From Fomitopsis serialis (taxonomy: Eukaryota > Basidiomycota > Agaricomycetes > Polyporales > Fomitopsidaceae): a DNA stretch of 64,000 nucleotides. This document shows, in pieces, positions 23,900-36,893 of this stretch. Where the stretch lies: contig NW_025954966.1 of the NCBI RefSeq assembly GCF_022376445.1, forward strand, positions 496,001 to 560,000, written 5' to 3'. A program made the position numbers and the translations under genes. The notes under the pieces were generated by a model that worked only from the letters and a program-made list of their open reading frames with translations, was not told where the DNA came from and searched no databases. Positions within the stretch are counted from its first letter, which is position 1, and each line of letters starts with the position of its first letter.

Positions 23900-24950
23900 T
23901 TAGACTCGCGCGCGACCCTCATGCTCATTTCTCACTCTGGCATCGGAGGGCGCGGATCAGCAGGGCAGCGGTAAGGTGCAGACAACGAGTGACAGGAGTG
24001 CACCGAGCGGAGCGATGGAGACGACCACCGTCACAGTGAGTGCAGACACACGCGAGCGAGCGGGCTAACTGCAGGCACAGGACGCGGCGACGTGCAGCCC
24101 GACGCATCACGATCACAAGCATGCAGGCATGGCTGATGAATGGGCGGCGGGCGGACGAGCAGGCCAGCGAGAGGCACACGCCGACCGTGAGGCGGCTGAG
24201 CAAATGCCCAGCACGTAGACACGGCCGACGAACGGATGGCGGGTGCACAGTGGCCGAAGGAGTCGTAGAGACAGAATGGGCAGGCGCAGGGCGCAGTCGC
24301 CGTGGCGACATGAAGCGCGACGCGCACGCCGACCGCGAGCGCGCCAGGCGAATGCCCGGCACACAGACATGGCCGACGAACGCGTGCAGAGCAAGCGGGC
24401 AGGTGGGCGAGCCGGCGGACAGGTGAGCAGGCGTGGAGGGGCAATCGGACGGGTAAGCAAGCGAGTACATGGAGAGCAGGAGGGCGAGCGAGCGAGTAGG
24501 TGACAGCGTATACGTCGACCGCGAGCGCACTGAGCGAACATTCACTGCACGCAGACACGGCCTCCGATCGCGCACGTAGGCAGGCCCCGAGCGGGTACAC
24601 AATTGAGCCACGACACGCACAGCGAGGGCGAGGGCGAAATTTCAGCTTCAGCGAGCATGCAGGGCAAAGCCCCCGCGTGAAGTGCAGCCGACAAGCGGAC
24701 CACGGGCGCGGGCTCAGCTATGAACAGGGAGGGTCAGCAGACAGCGGGCGCGGACGGGAACGAGTAGGCAGGGAAGGGCGAATGGCTGGCAGAGATGGGT
24801 GAGGATGAGGTGATGAGAGGCGCGAGGACGAGTAAGGACGAGCGAATGTCAGGTACGGCGTGCGGCAACGCCGAGGATGCAAGCATAACACCCACGAGTC
24901 GGAGTCGGAGAGTGGCCACTCGGGAGCCATGGGCATAGGTGCGCTGCACA
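23900..24950. repeat. GC-rich degenerate tandem-repeat tract
   Basis: This is about 1 kb of very GC-rich, low-complexity DNA with open frames in nearly every register. A unit of about 65 bp recurs at 24175-24237, 24322-24387 and 24510-24576; each has a CGACCG(C/T)GAG core, then a GCA-CAGACA(C/T)GGCC segment. The long open frames here are composition effects, not genes. A similar tract occurs at 61690-62650. Confidence 0.6.
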
Positions 24951-25556
24951 TCTGAATATCTTCCAAGTTCCGCTGTTGATCAATGGCATCTCTCCCTTAC
25001 TGCGGTGCGGAGAGACAGGGGTCGAAGGCAGATACATTCAAGTAGTACCACCCGAAAGTAACCTGAGCCAGCAAACAGGTGAGGATGTGACATCCAGTTT
25101 CATCGCAGTCGGTAAGTAAGCATTCCTCCAATATACCGCTGTAGATGCATATTTCACGGCCCGGCACAGGGCCACGAAGCCGACTCCCGAAGGGAGACGG
25201 CTAAGTGGCATTTCAACTATCAGTCTCTTACAGAAGTCACCTATGTTTGCAAGTAACATAGAATAGAACAGTCACGATTTTTGAGTGGTCGCCCTGCTAT
25301 GCGCTCAAAGCCGTAGATAATGTATCTGACTGAGAGATATGCAATCGAAAGCGCATACCTGTAGCGGAGCACGGGCATCGGCTAGTCTGACTTCAACCGC
25401 TGAGCCACGGGCATGCTAGTACATAATCACTAAATAACGTTGACTCGCAATACTTATATGTATTCGGCGCATTCAACTCTACCACACCTACGTACAATCA
25501 TATTGACAAGCAGTCGGTAGTACTGTGTAATGGTGGTTCCACGTGAGCAAATAATC
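24951..25556. other. Intergenic, no gene recognised
   Basis: This is the 3' flank of P450-1. Nothing beyond short open frames is visible. Confidence 0.4.
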
Positions 25557-27122
25557 TCAATTAGCCCGAACGATGCCTTCGCGCCGCCGTCTGAATAAAA
25601 TGTCCATGTCGAACGGAAGGTTTAATGCAAAGGAAGAGAAAGCGTTCCGAACACCGTGTAGGTGAATGGAGTCGGACGGTATTTCCCACTCGAACTCCAT
25701 CAACATTACCGCCGCGAGCGTCCGTTGCTCCATCATGGCAAAATTTCGAGCTGGGCATTGGTGTGGACCATGGCCAAACGGCATCCAATGTTGATCGTTG
25801 TCAAGCTCCGCGTTCTGGGAGAGGAAACGGCGTGGCTCAAATGAGCAGGGATCGGACCACAACCTCTCGTTGTGCAGCACGGCATACATATTGAGCGTGA
25901 CAGGTGTGCCAGGTGGAACCAGTATTGAGCCAATCTGCACTGGGACGGCTGCAATACGAGGGACGGTGATATTAGATGGGTTGTTTAGCCGCATGGCTTC
26001 GCGGATGACAGAAGAAAGGAATGGCATGCGACCCAGATGTTCCAGTGTCAAGTCCTCGCTGGCTTGCACCACAGAGAGTACTTCCGCCCTGGCGCGTTGT
26101 TGCACGTCGGTACAACAACCCATGTAGTAAAACAATGTAGACAGCGCACCCGCTGTAGTTTCCTGGTAGCTGCTATGTGAGCGTTGATAATACTGCCAAG
26201 AAATTCCACTTACATGCCCTGCCATGAACAGGACGACAACGTTGTCCCTTATCTCTTTCCTCGTCATGTCCGCATCATCGTAGAAGTATGTGATCACATC
26301 GTTTCCCGGCTCGCGCTTCTTCCTTGTGAGCAGCTCCTCGAAGCGCTCCAGTAGAGCATCCACCTTACGGCGAACACCGTTACGTGATATCCAGCGCTCC
26401 AGCGAGGGAACAAAGATGAAGGCTGGTTGGGATACGGACGCCATGACATCGTGATAGAGGCGAACAAATGGGCTTTCGGGGTCGTCCAGTGCCTCAAAAT
26501 CAAAGCCGAGGGTGGTCTTCCCGACCGCATCAAGTGTAAACCGGTGAGTGTAATCATTCCATCGCACTCTCCCGCCGTCGCCGATGATGGACACAAGCTT
26601 GCGGGATAACGCGACAAAGTGGCCCACAGGCGTTGTCCTTTGGAGTGCGGCGCGGAATATCTTTGAGTGCTTCTTCCACTGTTCACCCTCCGAGAAAAAT
26701 ATGTTCTGTCGTCCGGTGAAGTGCCAGAGCAACGTCTCCTCTCGAGGCGATTGCTTCTTGAAACTTCGATTCTCCATGAAGCCCTTGCCTGCCTAAGATA
26801 GCGTAAGTACTACAGGTTCAACCAGCGGTACAGAACCCACCTTAGAATCTACGACATGGATCATCCAGTGACCGAAGCACCACACCAGCACGACATCCAC
26901 CTGCATCTTCACGGCAAATGGAAGCAGTACGCGCTTCGCTCGTTGATCTTCGCCTTCCCCCGTGACATAGCTGTAAAGAAGCTCTGATACGGGTACGCGC
27001 GGTACGTTCCGCAGGGCAGGAGGAGGTTGTGTCATGCGGTAGAGTACGATGCAGATGACAGCGAAGGCTATGGTGAACAGCCACATCGCCTCACTGGTCG
27101 CAGGTGAACGATTATTTGTCAT
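25557..27122 (-). CDS. Cytochrome P450 monooxygenase 1
   Basis: Three exons (27122-26841, 26792-26214, 26162-25557) give 488 aa. An N-terminal anchor (MWLFTIAFAVICIVLYRM) is followed by a proline-rich hinge (PPPALRNVPRVP). The I-helix is FMAGHETTAGAL, formed across the 51-nt intron at 26163-26213; that intron contains no stop, so the frame reads through if it is retained. The K-helix is REAMRL (ExxR). The PERF-like region is FEPRRFL. The heme loop is FGHGPHQCPARNFA with Cys423: the usual Arg is His and the Gly after Cys is Ala. The ATG at 27122 is one of three possible in-frame starts (27152, 27122, 27086). It would hydroxylate or oxidise the pathway product at the ER membrane. It lies between the PKS copies and has no duplicate. 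Confidence 0.9.
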
Positions 27123-27270
27123 GTCGCAGCTGCAGCAGTAATCACCGGTCACTACGAACGAAGACCAGAGTTAAGTGGGCGTGCCCGATGCCAGTGCATA
27201 GTAAAAATGTGAACGTGCTTACAGAACGCGGGCAGCAAGAGGCAGGTATCGCCAGAGCCTGAAGCGACAT

Positions 27271-27310
27271 CGTTTTAAGACCGAGATGATCGTTTTAAGA
27301 CCGAGATGAT
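27271..27310 (+). repeat. 20-bp perfect tandem duplication
   Basis: CGTTTTAAGACCGAGATGAT occurs twice head to tail, about 150 bp upstream of P450-1. It may be a promoter duplication or simple slippage. Confidence 0.85.
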
Positions 27311-30300
27311 GTCCGTCCAACTACTCCAACAATTTCAAATAGCTCTCAACCGCAGGAACTGTGTCCTGTAATACGTACCAATGGGTTCGCGCACACCGAT
27401 CACCGGGCCCAAGTGCATGATGTTGATGTTGATGTTGATGAAGTTTTCATCCGATCACTACATATGACGACTTCGACACACTGAAACAACTAGACGTCAA
27501 TATCTACCGGCGCAGCAATGCATCTGCTATCATTCCGCTTGAGCGCTGCTCGTTGACAATAATAGAGAACGCGCACACCATGCGTTCTGCAGGTATGGAA
27601 GGAATTATCTTGAACGACAGGGGCGATGTGATCGTGGCCGTGCAGAGCATCTACTACTACGAGGCACCAACCTACTTATTAGAGGGGGCGTGCATGCCTT
27701 GATGCAGGACCCCGAAACATGGAGTCCGTGTGACACACACTCAGGTCGTTTTGGCCTCCCCCACGCAGCCCCTCGTCCTTGGTGTGGAGCCTGAGGTGGA
27801 TCGGGCCGTGCATGGATGCACGTCGAGCGAGCAGTTCGTCTCGGATACCTTGTTGCTTCCCGTGAGATTGATCATATTGATATCAACACTGGCACGCCCT
27901 TTCTTGACGTGTTGACGGGCATTCAGACTATGAATACAGCTTCATATAAGCATTTGCAAGAGAGCATGAAATAATTCTGCTTACACAGCCAACATCGAGT
28001 TCACGTAGACTGCGAAGTCAGATCAGCGAATTAGGAGGATGCAGAAAGTCGAACGGAGCTGGGCAATGCTTACTTTTGCATCCTGCGCAGTGGGGTACCA
28101 TCCATACAAGAGCATTTTGCTTTATGGAGCTTACATACTATGTCCGCTACAATGAGAACGGAGCATCGCTCGCATGGCTTTGTGGCATGTAAGTGACGAC
28201 TAACCGTTCCACATAGCACAATCTGTACAATCCTATAGTGTCGGTCCGTTGTATCATGAGCGACCGAGTTTATGGGACGGTGATACAATGGACTTACATC
28301 GAGAGAATTCCGCGGTTGATGATGGATGTGACGAGTTTACCGATCATATTATCAGTTCTGTATGAAAGCCGCATTCATTCGCTGCATTCAAGCCTAGGTG
28401 ATCAACCTACTCTCTGATACCCGTCTTTTTCTTTCTCAACAACCACGAAAGAGCGATACAAATGCAGACATCTGCCACTGCGTCACTCCAGACGCGGCTC
28501 GTTGTCCAAGGCTAGTAGGCATTGGGTGATGTGCATTCATGTTCCAAGTCTGCAAGACCTACGGTGGAGAGTGTAATGGATTTTGAGATGAGCCAGTCGG
28601 TCTTCGTACTGTCATCTCGTCAGGAAGCTGGTGTACTGTTTGTCTTGATTCGCTTACGCAATCGTATATACATCCTCTGGAGAACAAACACTGAATGAGT
28701 GTAGTGTTCCATGCCAACATGAGGATCGTGCTTTACCGACGGTGAACGCTAACGCATGACTTTGAGTGCTACAGCTCAGAAGTTCAGGCTGTGACTGGGC
28801 GAGGAAACGTACCGAGAGACACGAGCGAAAGCACTACCTGTTCCCATCCTCAAAATTGTGGTTCTGAGACAACTGTCTGAGTGGTGCTCACTGGTGCCAC
28901 AGTAATAACTAGCTTCAGTCGCGAGGAGGATTCACGGAGCACTAGAGAGAGTTCAGCGGTAGTGCGTGTGCATCGGATCATGATAGACCCACATTGCCAT
29001 ATTTGAGAGACGTAAAACCTAGAGCAAATGTTTCTCAATCAATACTTCTTGAATCAGTGTTTGCATACGTACAGCTGCACTACGCAAGTCGTCACAACCT
29101 GGTTGTCGGGCTCAGCCTTGGAACATTGTGCAGGTAAACTGAGTACAACGCACTATGGTTGTGTACTCCAACTATTATGGCATTGGAGGACGGGTCACGC
29201 CTGAGCAAGATGTTGTGTACCCCAAAGGTGGGAACGTTCAATGCTTACCTCGAAAACCCTAGACGAAGACAGACGCATTTGTCAGTCCGCACGGAGGGAA
29301 GCTGGACTCAAGTACCTCGGGGTGACGAGAAGGCTTGATAGGTTGCCGTGATTTGTGACAACAAAGAACCAGATAATCTGTTGTATGGGAGCTTGAATCG
29401 GTATACTTAAGTGTCATAAAAAGGAGACGTACGCAGATATCAGAAATGGTAACAATCGTATCAAGCAACCTTGAGGTAGATATCGTTAGCCTTGGCTTAC
29501 ACCTCGTACCAGTGCAGCCATCTGGATGTCCTGACCATACGAAGAGAACCTGTTCGGTTCAAAGATCAGTCGCAATTCTCTGCCGCACATCCAGTTACTT
29601 CGTACGCACAAGGCACCTCATGGGTAATCTGTCTCGATCCAGGTAGTGACGCAGATAATACGCGAATTGAGCGCACGAGGATCCATAGAGCCTGCAACGT
29701 TTCATGGATAGTTCAAAGAATCATTCGGTAGTATGACTCACATCGCCGAGCATATCGCTGCAATAAGCAGGCTTCCAATGCTAGGACCAAGGTTAGGCTG
29801 CCCAGCCGGAGTCGTCATGGTCGTTGAGCCTTGGGATGAGTACTGTTCGCCACGTCGTAGTAGACCAGGTCATCTTGAGAGCAGGCTATATACAATCATC
29901 AGCATGACTTTGTTGTGAAATCATGTTCGTGTCAAACAATGCATGTGTTGCTGGCATGTAAGATCTGCCTCCATTTCACTCGTCCACACACCGTTAACTA
30001 ATGGACCTAAGGATGAGTACTGAGTAACGGAACGTAAGCTTCGCAGCCGTCTTCAATGACAGATGCGTACCGTATCTGCAACCCCGAAGGCTGAAGCGAT
30101 GAGGGAATTTCATTCGCGATGATTGAATCCCAAAAACATACTGCGCATACTTACCTGACGATGGAGAGATCTGACAGAGCGTGAACGCGTGAACACTGGA
30201 CGCGCCGATAAGTAAAGGCGCTTCAAGTTATGTATTCAAATTAACGCCAGGCAGCTTCTTGCGATAGGTTTTGGATAAGTTACTTACAGTAATAATGTGT

Positions 30301-31797
30301 TGTTCCAAACCTGTAACTTTATGTAAGCACTGGTGCGAGGCCGCTGCCAACGCGCTCGTCAATTGAAAACATGCTTCGAAATAGGGCAGTGACTTGTATT
30401 GTCATAGCCTATTTGGATACGACCGCCCTACCCCCACTCAATGAGGTCGCATTTAGGGTCTGCCTAGGGGAGACTAGGATTTGGACGCGCCGGCATGTCA
30501 ACAACGGGGGCTATCACAGGCATCGATGTAGTAACAGTAGCTCTCCTCCTCGCCATGTCCAAGGCCGCGATGAATGTTGATTAGGCTGAAAGCTCATTCT
30601 ATTTGATTGAAAGTTCCGAACAGATGCTGATGTTACTATTCCGGGAGCCCGAGCAGCGTAGCACGACTACCATGTGTCAAGACACTATTTCAGTTCACGG
30701 AGACAGGACGTCAACTTCAAGTTGAAGCTTGTACTGTGATATCATGCTTCTCAAGTCAAATTCCACCGCTCTAAGTAAGTACGAGTATGATACTGGAATA
30801 TCGACGTTGATGAAAGGCCTGCTGTCAGGAGTCCGAGTCCCTGGAGAGTACATACTTACTCCTAATATGAAAATAGCTCTCGCCAAGATGACAGCTCACT
30901 ATCAAACCTCGAAGCCTGGCCAAAGACACTGCGACAAGATCGTTCATCGCGACCGCAGTTTGTCTCAAGCCGCTTGAAGACGCACTCAATCGCCAATATT
31001 GTTGGCAGCTCGAAGCATCGTGATGCGGAGCATTCAAGCTCAAGGTCCGAGTCGCCCGTGAAGTCGACTTCTGCGCTGGCACTGCCTGGGTGCAGTAATA
31101 GGGGTGCCAGAAGACGTCTTAGATACTTAATGCCAACCGATCAGATCGAAGCGAGCTCGAACTTCCTTTTTGTCAGTAATAGTCGGAGGAGATACTGTCA
31201 CTGCGAACCGAGGTGCGGTCACTGTGGTTGGATGTCAGTAGTGGGTGCGCGATGACAGTGAAAGCCGCACGGTGCACCGTGACCGCCGAATGGCTCCTCA
31301 GTCATACGTATGCTAAGCATCACAGTCGGACTGCATATCAAACCTTTTTCGTGCCGACCAGTGCCAGGACATACTGCGAAGTCATATGGCGGTGTAACAC
31401 GAGTTCGCTGATCAAGCGATTACGGTGTTCCACTGCTACCCAATCTCTCTCCTTCGTCTGTAGTAACAGCGCTACACGGAATGAATGGATGCATCAAGCC
31501 GACTTACAGCTTCCTCGCCGCTGACGCTGCGGGCGATTCAGAGACCCGACACTACCTTCCGGTATTGTTTTAGGACGTCGACTTCGAAGTGTAACGGTAC
31601 CGTCTGATATACTTATATTTTCGAATACTGGCATGTGAATCACATCAAAAATGCTTAGCAGCAGTAGCGTCGAACGTTTGAACGCAGAACTAGTGAATGG
31701 GAACATGAGGTTCCTCGCCGTGACGGCGAGCTTCATGTTCCTAGTTTTACAAGGTAAACATTTACAGCCAAGACTTCTCTCCTGAGACTACATAACA
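27311..31797. other. Gene-poor stretch of about 4.5 kb
   Basis: No family was recognised on either strand. A possible exon at 27595-27702 (+) reads MEGIILNDRGDVIVAVQSIY but has no identifiable partners. A (GATGTT)n run lies at 27419-27440. Minus-strand frames at 29259-29468 and 31494-31736 are too short to call. This is the largest unexplained block in the window. Confidence 0.4.
31701..31740. repeat. Imperfect hairpin of about 40 nt
   Basis: GAACATGA and CTCGCCG on the left pair with CGGCGAG and TCATGTTC on the right around a TGA loop. It lies about 60 bp past the hydrolase stop codon. Confidence 0.6.
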
Positions 31798-33218
31798 CTA
31801 CAACCGTGCTTCCAAGGCACCACCAACGAACTCGTTCAGCAGACGAGCTATCTCGGCCGCGAGTTCTACTGGCATTTGCACAGGAATCTAGACATTACAA
31901 ATAAACAAAACAATGCACACGATGTGATCGGACGGTGATCGACGCACATAGTGTCCTGCATCTTGAATAAAGCTGACGGAGGCCAGAGCCTCGCGATCTC
32001 GTTCAATATTTTCGTGTTTCAGCTTGCATACCTCGGGAGGCCTGAACAGTGGAGCATCAGCCTCCGCAACATGCCAATCGCACAGGACATGAAGTAAGAG
32101 AAGCATACCATATGTCTTCTCTTGTGCCGAGTATGAGGTGCGTTGGGAGGATGTGGTAGACCGAACGGACATAGTCCAGTGCCTTAAGGTCAGTGCCGTC
32201 GTCTTGAAAGCTCGCGGTCTCCTGCTCGATCGTCGTCTTCGTCATCACCCGCTCAGGATCCTGAGGATCTTCACGGAAGTACGTTTCCTGGTAATGCATC
32301 ATTCTCAACTCTATCACAACTTCGCGGTAGTCTGGTTGAGCGGACGCACAGACATGATCTGCCACACCTCAGGATGGTAGATCTTGCATGGCATACGCTT
32401 TTTGAAGTAGCTCATCGCCTCGTCCACGGAAACCCAGCTGGTCCGGCGGCGTGCATTGGAGGCCTCGACTATCTTGTAAAGCGCCTCCATGTATGCAAAG
32501 GCACTTTGGCCGACGTACGGTGGCTCAATAAGCATTAGCCGGGAAATGGGGAGGTTGTGCGTCGCTGGATGTATGGCCTTGATCCTGGACGCACATCAAC
32601 GTGCGACATGAGTATCAACTGCGGTGGGCTTGGACGTAGAGCGACTTACATTGAAGCTCCGGCACCCGAGTGTCCAATAGCAATGAGGTTAGTCCGTTCA
32701 TGAATAGAGAGGAAGTCGGAGGCGAGAAAGGCACGGATCGCCGTGGCATATTGTAAACTGAGGACTAGTGTACTAAGGCGTTGAATTTAGATGGACGATA
32801 GACAGCTCGGGCACGTACACGTGGTGTGGTAGTGCTCCTTGAGCATAGCTTCATTCAACAGCCCGGCATCGCCATGGTTAGGCCGTTCAATGACCCAAAC
32901 AGAGTGAATGGTGACGCGACTGAAAGGCTGAGCAGTCAGATGGTAGAGGCGCTTGATGACGGGCAACCAAGCCTCTTGCTCTGGCAAATACGTCGGTAGA
33001 TCAGTTACAGGGAGAGATAGTGAATGCAGCGGAGACGAACGAAGAGATATTCCGGCACCTAGGAGCAAGCAACAGGTGGTCCGGCCTGGGACGTCAATCG
33101 CAGTGTGGTCGCGGGGTACGACGCGGGTGGCAATTGTGCGAAGGGGTCGGTCATGACAATAGTCGAATTCGACGGTAGAGACCTCCAGAGGCCGCAACGT
33201 TTCATGAGACAATGGCAT
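31798..33218 (-). CDS. Alpha/beta-hydrolase fold protein
   Basis: This is a spliced gene. The N-terminal exon starts MPLSHETLRPLEVSTVEFDY. A following exon has EAWLPVIKRLYHL and IHSVWVIERPNHGDAG. The nucleophile elbow is LIAIGHSGAGAS (Ser in GHSGAG). Next are LMLIEPPYVGQSAFAYMEAL and KKRMPCKIYHPEVW. Then come VMTKTTIEQETASF and a strand-Asp region HLILGTREDIW. The last exon pair joins IQDAGHY to IPVQMPVELAAEIARLL, supplying the catalytic His. It ends GALEARL. This layout is typical of an agaricomycete alpha/beta-hydrolase family without a defined substrate. All recognised exons are open, but not every splice site was fixed. In the cluster it could hydrolyse an ester or assist product release; that is inference. 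Confidence 0.8.
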
Positions 33219-34666
33219 TGTCGATGGACCAAGCTCTCAAATACTAGCCACTTGCAAGTGAGTCGGCGACAAAGACCACCTAGTACAGAAAGAATGCGGG
33301 ATGGCGCTGTGCAGTGAAACGTGTCAGTTACGCAGGCAGCAGCCGCCGAAGTCCCGTTTAAGTACTTAAATGGCACCTTGAGCTTTCCCGTCTTGGACCG
33401 TAACCCGAGAGCAGTGGTTCAACGTCTGCCTGTTATCTCCCCTCTTCAGCTGAGTCAGACTGCGCGCGACAACATGTGTAGAGTTTGAGTAAATACATAT
33501 TGACTCGATTGACCGGTATACTCAGTACTCAGTACTAGTGACGTGTCCAATCTCCACGGCGTCCACACGTCTATGAACGCCTGCATTAGTAAAACGAAGT
33601 CAATCCGTAAAATGGAGAGCTTCCTATGTTCATATGGCATCGTGTGAATTAGTCGAAGATCAGTTCTGATCCATGTGCATGAGGCGTCGACGCCTTGAGG
33701 ACTGGGAGGAGGATGAGATTGATAGGAGTCTGATAAAAATGCAAACCTTGTTTGAATCCGCTCCGAGTCGGATCACCTCCTCAGACGTGATTCCTCGTGC
33801 TTGACGGCGAGAACCACAGCAGAAGGAAGAAATTCGCACGCAAGGCTTTCGGAGCCCTAAATATGTCGCTTGCATGTTACCCTTTTGATGACATATCGCG
33901 GTCAGAGATCTGGACAACCATAAAGATCTGTCGAGTGTATGTACACCGTCCGCTCAGGCTGTGAGCTCCTCTAATAGAGTATAAGAACCCCCGAAGTAGT
34001 GAGATGTGGTGTGATTCGTCGGATCGTGCAATCTTTTCTCCCTCTTGGCACGGCCTATCTCTCGAGCGCTCTACTAGTATGTAGTCAACGGTGCCGGCGA
34101 ACACTCTTGTGATTCGTGACAGCAAGTAGCCATGCGGTCGTCCCCGGCGCCATCTTCGAGCCGACTTGAATTGGCACGTACTGTACACAAGACGCGTGGA
34201 TACATGCTTGTACCAGGCTCGTACATTGCAGTAGTGCCATCGCTCCCAGATCCCCTGGTGCACGCAGGTTACAACACCCGGTCAGCAACTGTATCATGCA
34301 TCACGGTGTAGCCGCGGTTATTTGATTTGGTTCGCCGCTCAGGAACCTCTTCATGAAAGCCTGCCTGATACTATTTACATTAATTGACTACGTATGTACA
34401 TGATACTTGTCGGATAGATCTTATGAGTGAGCTAATTGAACCAACTCGTGTAGAATAGCCAGCGTTTCATGAAGCTCCTCGAGCTTCTACACACACTGGC
34501 AATCTGAAACAATTTCCGATATATGCACGCCAGCCAGCGGGCTGGAAACGACCCAGTTCTCATTACGAGTCCATGTCCCAATACGAGCCGAATGCCAGAG
34601 TTATGCGGAAATAAGTTACGACGATGGAAACATGCGAGATGGCATCTTGATAGCCTCCACACGAAC
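33219..34666. other. Intergenic, no gene recognised
   Basis: This contains the hydrolase upstream region and the 3' flank of the MFS gene. Short open frames on both strands are not recognised. Confidence 0.4.
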
Positions 34667-36893
34667 TCATACCAATTGTGTTCCCTTGCGCGCCGCGATC
34701 ATGTTCCGGGCGATGACGAGCACAATAAGGGACGCCATGGAGGCGAGCTGTGGTGTTAATCAGTATCGAAAACTGATCGATACATTGAGACTTCACGCCT
34801 CCACAGCGAACCGTAGAGGCAATGTTCACGAACAAGATGAGAGACGGACGTACACCGCAAAAGAGGATGGGCTTCCACCAGGGAAAGCCGGAGCCAAGGA
34901 GCGCACCGGCAATCGGGTTCCCCGTGAGCGCGCCAAAGGAGGTGATGAGATATGCCGGTCCGAATCGCGCCCTGCTCGTGTCAATTCGCGCACCGCGATG
35001 TCAGTCTATGCACAACACGCGGGAAGGGGGCCAAAAGCTGGGCGTACGTACCCGATTTCGCTCGTATCACGCGCAAGACTTGCTACACATGGTGCGCACA
35101 ACGAGAGATCTACACGCAGCTACATTGAGGACGAACAGAAGTCGCGGAGACGCGATAGCGACTCACATGCACCGGAGAAGAAGCCAAATAGGATCGCGAA
35201 GACCACTGTGCCTCCAATGTCCTTGACGCCGAAGAGCGCGAACAACAACACAGCACAGCCGAGGGTGACGGGCACGATTACATTGAACGGCCCGACCCTG
35301 TCCGCAAAGTAGTTGGGCAAGATGCGCCCCGGGATCGCTGCTGCGTTCATAATCGCGATCTGCGGTTGAGTAAATGGATGTCAGCGGTGGCACGAGCAGT
35401 CGGGAGAAGGAGGGGCGCACGGTGTAGAAGGCGACGTTCGCGTCAACCCCATGAAGTATTGCGTAGAGCTGGAGGTAGAAATCTGAAATCAGGTAAATGA
35501 ATGTTTGGCGAGGAGGTAGCGCGCGAAAGACACACATGGAAAGAACAGGGCCCAGTCAAGGATGAGTGTCCTGCGGCGAGTAAGTCAGTGAGAACGCTAT
35601 GCAATGGGACGACATACGAGATGTTGGCTAGGAGGTACGGCACGTCAGTAAGAATTGCCTTCATGTCTACTTTCCGTGCGTCAGCGGTGCGCGCTGGTGG
35701 GTGAGCTGTCATGAGTACGTTGCTGGCGACGAGGAGGGCAAGGACCAGGAACGCGCTCGCGCGCACGCCCCATGCAAAGCCCGTGTGCCCGTTCAAGAGC
35801 TTGTTGAGCATGATCGGGAATATTATGCCCCCTACGGATGAGCCTTTGCGCACACGTAAGTGATCACGAGTGACGTCGGAAGCGCGGAGGCATACCGCAG
35901 ACAACGATACCCATGGCTAGAGAACGGCGAGTGCGCCAATGGTGCCCTTGAACGGCCACGGAGGGGACGTAGATCAGACCAGCGCCGATGCCCATGCCAA
36001 GGCCCTGGGAGAGGTAGAGTTGGTAGAACTTGCTGTGATCGGCAATAGAGAGCATGAACAGTCTGCAGCGAACAGAGTAATTAGATGTGCCAATCAACTT
36101 GCATCCTAAGACGTCAGAGGGAAACACCCTCGTCGCATCCGGAATGGACCGCTATTACCGAGAATGAATGACGCTCGCCACCGCAATGCGCAAGACTGGT
36201 CAAAGTTCCGCACTATGTCTCAGATGTCTGCAGCTCATAGTCTACGTTCTCAATGTACGCGCGTCCTGTGGGTGCAGACGCTCAGATGAACACGAGGGGT
36301 AGCACGTTTTTCATGATGAGCAGTCTCATGGTTTGTTGAACTGCCTGGTTCCCGGCGAAGATGATGCACATGAGGTCGGAGACGCAGGAGGTTGGACAGC
36401 AAGACCAGTAGCAACTGGTGAACGCGATGAAAGGAGGACTCACGAAAAAGCAAATAGGAGAGAACCTGAGGCAAGAGTGACTTTGAAATAGCCTTTATCG
36501 AGGAGCACACCCGAGGGGAGGCCCATGGCGAGGAGAAAGAAGAGCTGAGTAGAGCCGATCCAACTGATGCTGGAGGCGGATGCCGTGCCTTCACGGGTAT
36601 AGATATCTTGGTAGACGCCAAAAGCATTGGTGTAGCCGAAGGTCGCAGTGGTTGCGAACAAGCTGGATTGTCACTGTCAGGTCAGCATGAGCCTGTGGCG
36701 CCACGCTATATTGAACTCACCCTCCGATGAGGGATGCCCAGGCCTGGTATCCTCCGTCGACCCGTCTGACAGCAGGTGACAGCAATGGTGAGGGGACAGA
36801 TGGTGGACTGAGGTCGCTAAGGGCGAGCTCAGGCTGCGATAAACTCTTTGATGCCTGTGCGTATTCAAAGCGAGACGACGGGGGGCTGGACAT
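34667..36893 (-). CDS. MFS transporter, monocarboxylate-permease type (copy 1)
   Basis: This is a multi-exon gene. The preferred start is MSSPPSSRFEYAQASKSL; an upstream in-frame ATG lies at 36965. A polar N-tail is followed by RRVDGGYQAWASLIGG, the usual lead into TM1. Then come FGYTNAFGVYQDIYTREG with SSISWIGSTQLFFLLAMGLP, then KFYQLYLSQGLGMGIGAGLIYVP, then SSVGGIIFPIMLNKLL with FAWGVRASAFLVLALLV. After the loop AHPPARTADARKVDMKAIL come IPGRILPNYFADRVG, a TM with FFSGACES, ITSFGALTGNPIAGALLGSG, and a final exon ending in ARKGTQLV. This matches the SLC16/MCH-like branch of fungal MFS proteins. It may export the product or import carboxylates. A truncated inverted copy lies at 46570-47400. 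Confidence 0.82.

Noticed and set aside
23925..24620. 231-codon minus-strand open frame and overlapping long frames
   Set aside because: They reflect the GC-rich degenerate repeat; several registers are open at once.
34632..35312. 226-codon plus-strand open frame
   Set aside because: It is antisense to the last exons of the MFS gene and has no family features.
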